This document shows, piece by piece, positions 34,274-46,056 of a stretch of DNA of 64,000 nucleotides. Under the pieces are notes generated by a model. The model saw only the letters and a program-made list of their open reading frames with translations, was not told where the DNA came from and made no database searches. Positions within the stretch are counted from its first letter, which is position 1. Every line of letters starts with the position of its first letter. The DNA is from Entomortierella parvispora (taxonomy: Eukaryota > Mortierellomycota > Mortierellomycetes > Mortierellales > Mortierellaceae). The position numbers were made by a program, and so were the translations under genes. The stretch lies in contig OY752141.1 of assembly GCA_963573315.1 (NCBI GenBank), positions 682,001-746,000 on the forward strand, read 5' to 3'.

Positions 34274-34872
34274 GATTGCAAAGTGGTCGTTGTTGTTTTA
34301 AATAAAGGTCAAGGCGGTGTCCGGGAAGTTGCGTCTGATCAAGGCTTTTTTTTTTAGGAAACAGATAAATAGCTGTTGGAGGGAGAGAAGCAAAGAAAGA
34401 TGGGTGAGGATGATGAACAGATGAATGCAGAGAGCTTTTTCTTTCTTCCGGGTCATGACATGGTCGCCCTCTCCGAGTGCTCGCCCGATGCGGATCTTTG
34501 GAAAACAAACAAGATCCTGTCGATGCTGACGCTGATGTCGCGTGGTGCTCAGTCTCCATCTGTTCTTCTTTCCTGATCTGGTGAGAGTGTGGCATCCGAT
34601 GTTCCTGACACTGGTTGTTCATCCAGAGGAGAGAAAGTTGATCGATAATCTTACAGTTTAGGTAATGAATGAAGTAATGAATGAACAAGGGCTGGAGAGA
34701 TGGATGGATGGACTGAAAGGAAGAAAGAAGGAAGGAAGGAAGGAAAGAAGGAACTGAATCTGATCTGATTCGACATTGCACACCTCTCTCCCTCTCTTTC
34801 TCTCTCCACACACACACAAACTTCAACGTCACTGCAACTCAAAATTCGGGTCTCTTCGTTCTTTTTTTCAGT
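34274..34872. other. Intergenic, no supported gene
   Basis: Upstream DNA of the 4EHP gene and 3' flank of the dehydrogenase gene. GGAA-type microsatellite near 34726-34752 and a C/T tract near 34786-34808. Confidence 0.4.
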
Positions 34873-36450
34873 TCACACGACCGTGGGCGCGTGTTTTTTT
34901 TTTTTCCCAACGGCCCGGTTACAAAACTGGATCATCTCTTTCTGCTTGGCTACATCGTTCGCTGCTGGGTTTCGCTGCCGGATCCTCTCATCAAACCAGT
35001 ACTCGCCGCTGATCCCCTCGACCTCCTCGCTCAAGCTCAGATAGATGATCGTCCTCGCCCCTCTGACCGCCGAACGCAAGATCAATTGCAATCCAATCGT
35101 CGTCATCACTCGCAGCAACAACAAACTCTTGAACAGGCTTGTGTAACACGAACCCGGATGCAGGCAATTCACCGTGATCTGAGGATCCGTCTCTGCCAAC
35201 GTCCTCGCCAAATGACGCGCAAACATCACGTTCGCCAGCTTGGACTCGCAATAGTTGCCGAGTCGATCATACTTTTTAGCATCCGTGATTGATTCATAAT
35301 CGATGCACTTGACTCCATAATGTGCTGAGGACGCCATCATGACGATACGTGCTTTGGGTGCCTTCTTGATTAAGGGCAACAACAAGTGCGTCAGGTAGTG
35401 GTGCCCGAGATGGTTGACGCCAAATTGGCTGTCAATCCCTTCAGCTGTAGGTCTGAACCCTGAAATATACATAACTCCAGCATCTTTGTGGGATTACAAA
35501 AAAAAAAAAAAAAAAAAAGAAAGAACAAAAGAAACAAGGGAGCTTTTGAGTCCTAAAATCGTTTCTCTGTCCACAAACAACACTTTTTTTTTTTTGGCTT
35601 TCAATCCTGGACCCCATTCTTGAAAGAAACTTACTGTTAATGAGCAAATCAATGGTGTCAGTGCGCTTTTGAACCTCCTGAGCAAACTTCTTGATCTTTA
35701 CCAAGGATGCGAGATCCAGGTAGATAAACTCGACGTTCTCGTTGCGGGTTTCCGCTTTGATGGCCTCGACAGCCTTCTTGCCGTCTTCTCTAGCCCGGTC
35801 ACCTATTTTTTTGTTTAAACTTTTTTTGTCAACTGTAAGAAAAAAGAGACTGTGGACGTTTTTTTTTTTGGTCCAGAGATGTCCCTCGATCATTCTCTGC
35901 AGTACATACCAACGATAACATGATATCCTGCTTCCGCAATTGCCTTCGCCGTCACCAAACCCAATCCGCTTGCTCCACCTGGATAATTCACACGCGGACG
36001 CCGTCGTGTCGACAAAAAAAATAAAGTCAAAAGAGATCGTCAGACAAAAAGAAAAGTGCTCTCAGAATTCTTGTGAGCGAAAGGGAGGAAATGTTCTTTT
36101 TTTTTCCCTTCTTTGCTCTTCGTTTTACCAGTCAAGACGGTCACCTTTCGTCGGCCTCCTCGATCAACAGTGTCAGCAATGATCATTCGACTCGCGGCAA
36201 CAGAGCTGTTGATCCGTTTCTCGATAGGTGGGGCTTTCCCATGCGTCTCGCCCAGGATCCATTCGGGGACACCCACTGCAGCCACTTCAAGATAAAGAAT
36301 TAATGACTGGACCAGCTTCCTGGGAAAGAAGGTAGTTGCCGCTACGTTATTCATGAGTCGGTCATAGAGAAGGCCGCCGCGTTGGGCTCCCACGGTGGCG
36401 GGTGCGTAGACCACGGCGTTAGTGAAAGGGTTGGTGGAGGGTTTGCTCAT
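34873..36450 (-). CDS. Short-chain dehydrogenase/reductase (retinol-dehydrogenase/WWOX-like)
   Basis: Four exons (36129-36450, 35910-35978, 35635-35802, 34873-35483) join to 389 residues. The Rossmann motif TGGASGLG is split by intron 1, and the NNAG motif (LLINNAGVMY) by intron 3. The catalytic set is present: Ser in MMASSAHYG, Tyr and Lys in YCESKLAN, plus the Asn-containing FGVNHLGHHYLT. The order and spacing are those of the retinol dehydrogenase/dehydrogenase-SDR7C group that reduces ketones or aldehydes with NADP. The first 90 residues, with a hydrophobic segment (LVQSLILYLEVAAVGV), precede the Rossmann fold and may anchor the enzyme to a membrane. Substrate is unknown. It is divergently placed to the membrane protein gene at 37046. 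Confidence 0.88.
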
Positions 36451-37045
36451 CTTGGATAGGACTATTGGTTGAGAAAAGAAAAGAAAATAAAGTAAAAGAG
36501 GGGAAGGAAAAGGATAAAGTTGATGTGGGCCTGTGCTCTTCTTTTAGCTCGCTTGACGTCGACACCGTGAGCGTTGACGGCATTGACGAGGAGGGGGGGC
36601 TTGGCTCGTTCACGCACTCTATTCCTTTTTTTTTTTTGCATGATATCAACGGCAACACTAGGAGCAGCTTGGTATCTTGTGTTCATCATCATCACCACTA
36701 CGGAGGAATCGCTCCATAGCGACAGGATAAAGGAAAGGGGCCAAGAAAGTAGGCTGAGTTGAGCAAGGTGGATGCGTGGATGAACACAGTCTAACGATCA
36801 ACATGCAGATGAACAACAGGGCCCTCGGCTCGGTCGAAGGGAGGGAGGGTCATAGCTTGCAAACAAAGAAGGGAAGAATAAAGTGTTGTTTGCTCGTGTC
36901 TTCTCCCGTTTGGCATTTGCGTTTCTCCAATTGCAACGCGGGACGGGAGGCTTCTCGTCCTCGTCCTCCATATAAAATGGAGAAGGGGACCCTGCATCTC
37001 TCATTCCTCTCCCTCTTTCCCTTCTTCCCCTTCCCAGAAAAAAAA
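36451..37045. other. Divergent promoter region between SDR and membrane-protein genes
   Basis: No coding signal. A-rich and purine tracts near 36470-36520, an AT-poor centre, and a TATA box at 36971 that points to the plus-strand gene. Confidence 0.4.
36971..36978 (+). promoter_or_regulatory. TATA box of the seven-helix membrane protein gene
   Basis: TATAAAAT is 68 bases before the start codon and followed by a C/T-rich tract ending in poly(A) at the ATG. Confidence 0.5.
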
Positions 37046-38158
37046 ATGCTCGAAGTCGACGTCTTCTGGTCCTTTTCCTTTGGCGCGGCCTTTGCGGCCT
37101 GTTCAGCAGGATCGCTCAAGAACGAAGAAACGTTTTGGTTGACACCTTCCTTTGTCTACTCGCTCGTTTTTCTCTCGTTAATCTTTGCGCCCTCGGGTCT
37201 TTACCTCCTCTGGGACAACCCCGGATGGGAGTCTATGTATTTGCTCGGGGACAAGAATGAAATCCATGCCGCCTTGCCTACCCTGTTTGCCTTTACAAAC
37301 GTGCTTTTGGGTATCATTGGATTCTATGTCACTTATCGGAATATTCGTCAACATCGTCATGAAGCTCAATTGAACATGAGCATGAACCAGCACTGGATCC
37401 ATGCGTATACCTGCTTCAACGCCATTCTGGGCATGGGTTATAATCGATTCATGTATCCTTATGGATGGCAGGAATGGCAGGCTGGTCAGGCCTTTCCTTT
37501 GACGGACTTCTTCTTTTCCAGAATGTCGTTTACTCTTTTGGCCATGGGCGTCGTCTTGCTTCCGGTAAACTCCTTTTTTTGCCACTCATCTCCCCGCTCC
37601 CACCTCCCCGATTTTGGGTAACCATCCCTCAGGTTGTATTTTGGATTTTTCTGATGAAGCAATGTTTTTCTCAACTCTCCTTCTTGAAAATGATGAATAG
37701 GCCGCCTACATCCCGGCTTTCATCTGGCTCAAGAACGAGACGTTGGTGAGACCAGGGGACAAGGGCCGCATGTTCAAAGCTTGTTTATCTTATATGCTTC
37801 AAGGCACCGCAATCGTGTCGACAGGATTCAGCGGCTATGTGATCAACAACTACAAGAGTGACCCAAGTCTGTCTCTCGTTGACAATGCCTGGAGACTGTT
37901 TGATAACGGCAACATCTTGGACCGCAACAGCCCGTGGTCGCCTCTCCTCGGATTCTGGGTTGCAGGTAACGAAGAAAAGACAAAAAAAAAGGAGAAAACA
38001 AACGTGACGCGTGACTGACGCGTTCCTGCCTTGCCCAAATGTGTCTTTATTTAGAGGTCGCTGTGATGTTCTTGGTTTCTTTGCCCATCTACGTGATCCC
38101 TCCCGTCAAGGATGTCGCCTCTGCTCCTCAAGCAAAGTCGGCGTTGAAGGAGCTATAA
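37046..38158 (+). CDS. Seven-helix membrane protein, unknown family
   Basis: Three exons (37046-37564, 37701-37965, 38055-38158) give 295 residues. Seven hydrophobic stretches are visible, among them FSFGAAFAACSAGSL, VYSLVFLSLIFAPSGLYLLW, LFAFTNVLLGIIGFYVTY, MSFTLLAMGVVLL, IPAFIWL and VAVMFLVSLPIYVIPPV. Charged and aromatic motifs lie between them (LWDNPGWESMYLLGDKNEIH, HWIHAYTCFNAILGMGYNRFMYPYGW, RPGDKGRMFKACLSYMLQG). I do not recognise the family and would not assign a substrate. The His-rich loop HRHEAQLN lies on the presumably cytosolic side. A short Lys/Ala C-terminus (KSALKEL) ends the protein. Confidence 0.78.
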
Positions 38159-38298
38159 TCACTACACTCAATCCTTTATTTTAGCCAACACGATAGTTTC
38201 AATGAATTCTTGCACTTTTTTTTTTGGCTCATCTCCATCGTATTTATTATTTGGAGACAGTCGGGGTGGGTTGTTCTTATTCTGCTAAATCATCGTCT

Positions 38299-41200
38299 TT
38301 AGTCAACAACAAGAAGTTCACTATCTGAAGATCCGTTTGGGGACGATGGTACATTGCTGACCGTTTCACTTTCATTGTCGCTATCGGTGACCCGAGAAGG
38401 ACCGTTTGGCTGTGGAGAACGAGAGGTTGGGTCCTGAAAGGAGGGATAAGCAGAGGGAGAGGAAACCGATTCAATATCTACAATGATGTCCTCATGCTCT
38501 TCGGTCAGTCCAGACAGCGAACCACAATCAACACTTGAGGGTGCCATCGTCAGTGTTGTTTTCAGCGACATTTGTCCTTGCGGAAGGCTGATCTTGGTTT
38601 CCGCGGCAGCTATCGTGTCTCTGTTGGCTGTGGCGATTGCGGCAGCTTCTACCACTGCTTCCGCCTCTGCTGATATAGCTGCTGCGATGGCGGCTGCGGC
38701 CGTTGCTGCTGCTGCTGCTGCTGCCTCTGCTGCTGCTTCCGCTTCTCTTTTCACTCTTGCTTCCTCCACTGCAGCCATGACTGCCGCCAATGCCGCCGCC
38801 TTTGCCAGTTTTTCCCTGGCCTCCTCCGCCTCCCTCTGACGTTGCTGTTCCCGTAAAATCTCTTGTTGCTGACGGATCTTTTGCAAGTCCTCCTGCTGTC
38901 TCCGGATCTTGAGTTGCTGCATCAAGTGTAATTGATCTAGTTCCCGTTGTTTCTGCTCCTGTATTAGCAACTGCTGCTTGATCATCAACAGTTGTCGCTC
39001 TTTGACCCGCTGTTGCTGCCGCAGCTCTAATTGACGTTCATAGTCCAGCCGTTTCTTCTGTTGCTTCGATAGTTGTTGTTGATTAAATGGAATCAAAATG
39101 GCCGTAAAGTCGTCGTATTCTTGGATCGAATCTGTATACAGGCCAGAACCTCCTTCCCGATCCGCCAAGGTGACCACGATCCTTTGAAGATGCCATCCTC
39201 GATCCAACTTGTCGCCTACAAACTGACACACTGTTGAATTTTGTTCCTGGACCTTGCTGCCTCGCTGGACATAGTCCCACAGACCATCCGAAGCCATGAG
39301 TAAGAACCCTTGCTCGATTTTGGTAATGTCAATGAACGTCACATCCGGGGTACAGTTCAGAACCGGGTTCACAGGGTCGAGCTTGTACAACACATCGCCA
39401 AGACAGGCACCTAGATTGACGGAAGCGCAATGGCCATTCTGGGTCCTATACGGTATCCCATAGATATTTGATGCGCCATCCTTGACTCGTATCCTGGCTT
39501 CCTTGAGCGCTTGTCGATGCTTCTTGTCGTTCTTTTGCTTGGGATCAAACCGGATCAGCTTGTCGTCATGTGTCACAAACTCGCCGCCGTTTGCGTAGAT
39601 AGTCTGTGCAAGTCGCTCCAAGGACGGAGTGTGGTCCTCACTGTGAAATTCCACGTCCCATCGACCATCGCCGTCCCGACTGCAGAGTAGACTCCTAGAG
39701 TCGCCCACATTGATGCAGATGATCCACTTGTCGATAAAGATGTTGACGATCAATGTGGTACCGTCACTCCCAGGATCTTGGGGTATTTTTTTCGCCTTGT
39801 ACAAGAGATATTGCTTCTTCTTGTACTCGAGGTATTCCGTGTCCATGATTCCGACCGCCTTGGACACTTGGAACTTGATCAACTCTTGAGTGGCAGGGTT
39901 CGAGAGATCCGAGGGCTTGTACCGTTCAAAAATCACCTGCATCGCATGCGATATCGTCTGTATCACCCAGGCGGAACAGCCTCTACCACCGTGTCCATCT
40001 GTTACGCAAAAGAGTCGCCCCAAAAAGACTGAAGGCTCCTCCTCTGTTTTCCTAGTGAGTAGATCTGTGATCACGAAACCATCCTCGCAGTGGACTTTTG
40101 GGAGCCGGCCTTTGCCACCATTCCTTAGCCTAGGATAGGTGTATCCGGTTTGTTGCTCGATCCCAAAAATGGTTGGCTCCTGCGTGTAGTCCAGGTTGAA
40201 CTCCCCTCGCCGATCAGGATAGTCATTTTCCTTTGCATTCTTGCCCCTGGAAACACCGTAATAAGAAAAGGGGGCGGTCGTTAAAAAATGTTCTTCTTTC
40301 TTCGTAGATCTCTCAATCGGTAGAGTATTTCTGTTAGAGTAGCCTTACTTCAAGTGTTGCATGAATTCTCCAGTCTGGGATGGGTTCACAGACAGACCCA
40401 TTAATAATGACTGATTAATCTCGGTATCGTACACATATCCCTTGGGTAGCTTTTTGAGACCGTCAGGAATGTGCTGCTCTGTGTGCAATGGCCTTTTTCG
40501 ATTTGAGGGGCGCGAAGAGCCTGACGATGATTGGGACCCCCGGGGTAGAGTAGCTGACTTGCGATTGTCATTGCCATTGGTTGTTTCCGATCCTGTATGT
40601 CCATTGAGGCGGGCCGGCGCACCACTGGTGATGACAGAAGTAGAGGGCCGCCTGGTAGCTCCGAGTGTCGACCGACCCTTGTTGTCTTCATCGTCGTCTG
40701 AAGAGGAAGAACCGGAGCTAAGGGTATCTGACTGCGATCCAAAAGTAAGCACAGTCGTAGGGGGGCTAGCTTTTCTTTTCAACCTCTTTCTTGGTTCTCT
40801 GTAACCTATAGAGTCACCACTCTCATGGCCGTTCTCCTTGCTTAAAGCTGACCGCATTGTCTTTGGCCTCGGCTTTCGTTTTGTCGCCACTCTTGCTAGC
40901 GGTGGCGTTACTGGCTTTGATGCTGACTCTTTCGGTGGTTTTGAAGCAGATTCCGCTGATGGTTTTGATTTTGATTTTGATTTCGATTTGGGAGACAATA
41001 GTGGTGCCGGTACTGGAGAGGCTTTAGTCTTGCTTGCTGTCGATGTAGTTGGTAAAGGAGCAGATGTTGGTGGTGATGATGTCGCTGTGGTTGATATTGA
41101 GGTTGAGGTTGATGTTGAGGCTGAGGTTAAGGGAGTAGTTGATGGCGATATTGCAGACGCTGATGCCGCTACCGCTGCTAGTGAAGGCATCCCTGTGCTG

Positions 41201-41475
41201 ATGCCAACTACTTCTGAAGCTCTAGTCATTGTTGCAATGACCTTATCCATGCTTGGGCCATCTACGACATCCTTTTTGAGCTTGCGCTTTTCTGAAGGCG
41301 AGATTTCTGCTTTCGCTGAACTCCGAGATATTGACCGTGTGTGCTGTCGATTGACGATACCCACGGCAACGCCGAGCTCCTTGTCAGACTCGGTCGCCTC
41401 CGAGTCGATCTCGGTCGGATTCGAGGAGGCTCGGACTTGGAGGTCAACGCGGCTCTGGATGGCAGTACCGTTCAT
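38299..41475 (-). CDS. PP2C-type protein phosphatase with disordered N-terminus and Gln/Ala coiled-coil tail
   Basis: Two exons (40349-41475, 38299-40246) join to 1,024 residues when started at the ATG at 41475; an ATG at 41550 is also in frame. The first 330 residues are Ser/Thr/Pro-rich with basic patches (KSKSKSKSKP, RKRLKRKA). The PP2C domain spans about residues 370-720 with metal-binding motifs CVTDGHGGRGCSAWV, GSDGTTLIVNIF, NVGDSRSLL, SDGLWDYV and YDDFTAIL. The usual RxxMEDA motif near the start appears as HCEDGF, and the ALGD motif as ACLGD, so the Asp ligands remain. The final 300 residues form a Gln/Arg coiled coil, a 60-residue Ala-rich helix and a Ser-rich acidic end. PP2Cs are Mg/Mn Ser/Thr phosphatases; the basic patches suggest a nuclear location. 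Confidence 0.85.
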
Positions 41476-42688
41476 GTGATTTGACCCTCTTCCCCCTTTA
41501 TGTCTCTGGATCTTGATCCTTCTTGAACAGGATTCGACACACTGGTGCAATCGTGCAGGGTCAATCTTGGTGTTGGTGTTGGTGTTGGTGGCAAAAAAAA
41601 AAAAAAAAGATCAGAAATTATTCGTAAATCATTTTCGCGTTTGGATCCGGCCTGGGAGGGCGTTGTTAGCTCGGGTCAAGCTTCAAATGTCCCGTCCCTC
41701 CAGAAAAAACGCCCCGCCCTTTTCCATATCCTCCCGCGATTCGCCTTCCAAGTCGCCACACCTTTGAACAACCATTCGCAGTAAAAGGAATAAAATGTAC
41801 CACAAAATAACAAGGGGGAAAAACAGAGAAGGCTTCTGAAATGAGCAAACATGGGCACATGAGCACAACAATGTCAACCCATTTCTGTTCTTTCATTGAA
41901 GACAACAATATTTGCCGGGAATAGTTATCCCATGCCAGCGTTGTGCCTTTTACCGAAGACTCCACAGGGCACGATGCGCATTTTCGAGAGGTTTAATGTA
42001 AAAGATGGCGAATGCAAGACGCAAGGCTAGGAGGAAATGCTGAAATGCTGAGCATGATGACCGTATTCTTTGAGCCATACCTTTTGGTCGCCAACTCTAA
42101 TGGACAGATGTAGGGGTCCCTTTGAGTTGAATGTTTGCTGTTTTCGACAAGGGTCAAGGGAGATCGCGTTGGCCACGCTGGTTTCAGGCCGTGCAGCGGA
42201 TATGGACGCGAAGAGAACGTGATGAGGACAGCTTTAACTGTCGGAGTAGAGGAGGATGTGAAGATAGTTTGAAGAGTGGAGGGGGAAGAGGGGGGAGTCC
42301 GAAGAGAGGGATGAAGAGAAAAAGAGAGGAAAGGGAGGGGAGCTCACGTTAATTGTTAATTGTCGTTCTTGTTCAGCACATTTGCTCAATGTTACATTTT
42401 CCATTTGTCCCCTGTCGCGTTCATTGGTCCACATCCCCTCCGCGAAAACTAACACAGACCTCCCTTTGTCTCTGTTCATCATCCACCAACCATCTTTTGT
42501 CATTTGAATCTCTCTCTGCATTCGGTTACACCATTTACACACACTGCACACATTGCTGATAGAAAACACTACGGTTGATTTATCAAAATGTTCTATGGTC
42601 GAAAGAGTTGAAAGAGTGGAGAGTTTGGTAGTATGGGAGAGCGAAAAGCGAAAAGATGTAAAAAAAAAAAAAAACTTGGACGTCGCCT
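41476..42688. other. Intergenic, no supported gene
   Basis: Holds a (TTGGTG)n tract near 41566-41591 directly upstream of the PP2C gene. No gene supported; composition is ordinary. Confidence 0.4.
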
Positions 42689-44857
42689 CTATAAGAGCTG
42701 AAGATCGTGGATCGCCCATAGGAGCGAAGACTGGATGTTCATTGGGAACTTTGTCAGGAGCTGGAGGCATAATGGCTGAAGATACTCTGGCCTATAGTTG
42801 TAATGGGGTCAAAGGAATAGAAAATGTCGGCAATTTGTCAGGGGAATACAGTAGCATTCAGAAGAAGACGCGCTCCATTCTTACCTCATCCAAGCTGCCT
42901 CGGTCTCGATTTCGGCTTCGGCTTCGGCTTCAGGCTCGTCCTGCTGCAACAACGACGCGTCGTCTCCATCAAACACCGGCGCGCTCTTTGGAGGATCAGA
43001 CGCCAGCAAAACACTGCTGACCATTGAGTGCCGTTCCTCTTGATCATCATGTCGGCTGCTGGACACCTCACTCCTGTGTCCTTCTGAAAAGCTGCCCTTG
43101 ATACTGATGTACTCGTCGTCGCTCCTCACCTTGGGACTGATTGGAGCATCGTCATCGTCCTGTTGTACCAGGTCATCATCCTCGGGCTCATCGGCCACGG
43201 GCATGTCGCCTCTCTGCTCCATGATTTTCTTGCGAGTCTCCTCTAGGAGCTCTGCGAGTCGCTCTTCGATCCGATCTACAACCTCGAATGGCGATAGAGG
43301 GGCAATCTTGGTGATCGAGTCGAGCAACAACTGAACAAACTCCAGGTGATGAGGCCGCTTGAGCGCATGTTCCAAAACCTGCCAAAAGAACTCCATTACC
43401 AAGGTGGCAAGAGCCGAATATTCTTGGTGATGATGGGACGCACCTGCATCTCCATTGGTCGAATTGGGACGAGGACGAAGAGGAGGCAAATCGGTCAGCG
43501 AATTGATACCATAAGAGATCATGTTCAAAAGAGAACCAGATGCGCCGGGGTTCCGGAAAGTCTCGAGCGTGGGGTCCTGGAAAGCGAGCAAGAGTCCATC
43601 TGCAATGTAACTAACACCTTGGAGGTATACATCGCCATCGACAGCGGTGGCGAATTCGCCAAAGTAGACATTGTTGTTGCGATCCGAGTTTTCATCCAGT
43701 GCATCCTTGAGCAACAGGATGATCAGCTCAAAAGGGGCGCGGACCTTGATGACCTGATCCATGAGCCATTGGAAGCCCGTAGAGAACGCGACTCTGTAAA
43801 ATGTCACTTCGTTCAAGGTAGTGGTTGACTTTTGGCGGACATCCTCATCGTCCTCCTCGTCTTCGTTCGGGATGACATAAAACTCGCGGCTCCGGAGGGG
43901 CTGTTGTGAGTTGTAGGCAGTAAAGTGGTCTACGACATGGCGCAGGGCTTCGACATTGGCTGCTCTGCAGGGGTGCAAAGGCAAGGAAGGGGCACCTTTG
44001 AGGAGGTAAATGGACTCTTGTCCACCAGGAGGAAAGATGTAACCAGGTCGCAATTCAGAGATCTGCACTTCGGCCATGCGGAGGTCGCGAAACTTTTTGG
44101 TTCCATAGAGGTTGCGAGCAATGGCCAGTTCGCAGTGATCACGGATCTCGACTTTGAGGATAGCTACTTGACACATCTGCTGCAGCGCATCCCTGTCAAA
44201 CTTGAGAATTGCCTGGTCCTCCTCTCGATCCTCGGGTCGCAAAGACTTGAAAACCTTTTCCAGCAGTTCTGGCTGACTCTGGCACATGGTTGTGATTTCT
44301 TCTTGCAGGAGCGCGGTCGTGGAGCCTTTGAGGGCCAATCGCCCAGCTTGGCTCATCACGTCCATACCGCGTCGCAGTCTGGCGTCAAGAGAGCTGGTTT
44401 GGAAATCGCGATCAGAACACCAGCTTCCGGTGTAGAGTAGGCGGAGAGAGGATTCGAAGGCATAGAGCTCTTGGGCGTCCACACATTGAATCTCTATCAC
44501 CTGTGATCCATTCGAGTCGCGTTCTTCTGCCAGAGCAATCGCCTTTTCACCGACAGGCTGCCTTCCTGCCAAGACAGTGGCAAAGACTTCGCTTTCTTTG
44601 GAGAGGATCCGGGAGTGAAGGTTCAGGGACTTTTTGATGGATCCAGGGACCTGGAGGACCACGACAACATCACTATAGAGACCTTCCTCAAAGAGGACTC
44701 GGCTGGCACTGAGATGAGCCATTGGGGCAGGAGGCGAGGGCAGGGGTTCTGGCGACAGGACGGGACTGGAAGCGCTGGTGGGGGAAGAGATTGACAGCGC
44801 AGACATCCGCTTTGAGGGCGGGAAGGAGGGCAAGAAGGAGCTAAACTCTCTGTTCAT
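42689..44857 (-). CDS. BTB/POZ-domain protein
   Basis: Two exons (42885-44857, 42689-42791) give 691 residues. The long first exon runs into a donor (GAG then GTAAGA) at what would look like the stop of the frame; the second exon adds 34 residues (RPEYLQPLCLQLLTKF and a hydrophobic end) and a TAG. A BTB fold occupies residues about 47-150: LFEEGLYSDVVVVLQVPG, LNLHSRILSKESEVFATVL, AFESSLRLLYTGSW. The next 250 residues are helical, with QMCQVAILKVEIRDHCELAIARNL resembling a BACK-type region. The C-terminal 120 residues are acidic and Glu/Ala-rich. BTB proteins often act as Cullin-3 adaptors or transcription regulators, which one is unknown here. Start may be the first ATG (44857) or the internal one at 44806. 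Confidence 0.8.
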
Positions 44858-46056
44858 GATGGGCGCTTATCTGACGAGGGGGGGGGGGGGGGGGTATATG
44901 GGGGAGGGGAGTGGGGATCAAGAGACGACAGACAAGCAAGAACAAGACGGGAAAGAAAAAAGAAAAAAGAAAAGAAAGAGAAGAAAGAAGAGGAAAGAGA
45001 AAGAGAGAGACAGGAAACGGGAAGAAGAGGGGAAGGGAGGGTGGCAAGGCAATGAAGGAAAAGGGAAAAGGGAAAAGGGAATGGGGATGCCACGAGATCT
45101 GATCAAGGCGCGGTAGTGCGTATGTGCGTGTGTGTGTGTGTCCCACTGTCCGTTGGGAGGGAGGAGTGTGTGCGAAGGAGTTTTTTTTTTTTGCTTTTCC
45201 TTGTGCGACGATCTGACCAAAGGGAGATGGAAACCTTGTGGCACGAGTTGGCCTCCTTTTCCTGCCTCGTTGCTGGGACAGACTAGTGGGATTTGAGGCA
45301 AGTTCCCATCCCAAGGATCGGTTGGTTGCTGGCTGTTGTTTTTTTACTGAATAACACGTTCCAGCGACCTGGCTCCGTTCATTCCATTCCAATGACCCCA
45401 TTTCATGTGCATGTCAGTACGAAGGCATGTCGGTACGAAGGTATGCCCAAAGACAGACAGAAATAGACAGACAGACAGGCACACAGACAGGCACACAGAC
45501 AGGCACGCACGCAGGGTGATCCCAGAACCAAGGACAGAGAACGAGTTGCCACCAAAAATAAAATCAAGTGCATTGCAGCAGCATGTGCGATGCAGCCCTC
45601 TTCGGTGATGGAGATGTCCTTTTGATTGAAAGGGGAGGGGCACAGTGCGAGAAAGACAGAAATTGGCCCAAGGGCAGTCTCTCTCGCTCCAGTCCAGGCA
45701 GCCAATGGACCCTCCCCACTGTGTTCGTTCTTGTCGCACCTTTCGTCTGTCGTCCTTCCCCCGCCCAGCTCCCTCCTCTCTTTTCTTTTCCTACCTCCCC
45801 TCATCGTCCTCTTCTTTTTTCTTCCCGCCTCTTTTGCATGGGCATGTGAATTCCCCTCCGCTCGCTCTCGCTCTCCTCCTTGTCCTTGTCCCCTTCAGAA
45901 CACCACCGACGCGAGACGTACGATTCTTATCCCCATATATCCCCAACATCTGTATCAGCTCTGCTCTCTCTCTCTGTTCTGCTCTGCTATCCGTCATTTT
46001 TAACGAACCCGTCTCCCTTTCACTTGGATCCCTCCTCCTGCTACCCAGTCTCCACC
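44858..46056. other. Divergent promoter region between the BTB and KDM5 genes
   Basis: Contains a poly(G) run, a long A/G-rich tract (44940-45090) and a C/A repeat (ACAGACAGGCAC, 45461-45505) followed by pyrimidine-rich DNA before the KDM5 start codon. No gene supported. Confidence 0.45.
44879..44894. repeat. Poly(G) run of 16
   Basis: Lies 22 bases upstream of the BTB start codon as read on the plus strand, so the BTB leader would carry poly(C). Confidence 0.95.

Noticed and set aside
40838-41479. 213-codon plus-strand ORF opposite the PP2C gene
   Set aside because: It is the antisense of a low-complexity Ser/Thr-rich exon that joins properly to the phosphatase domain.
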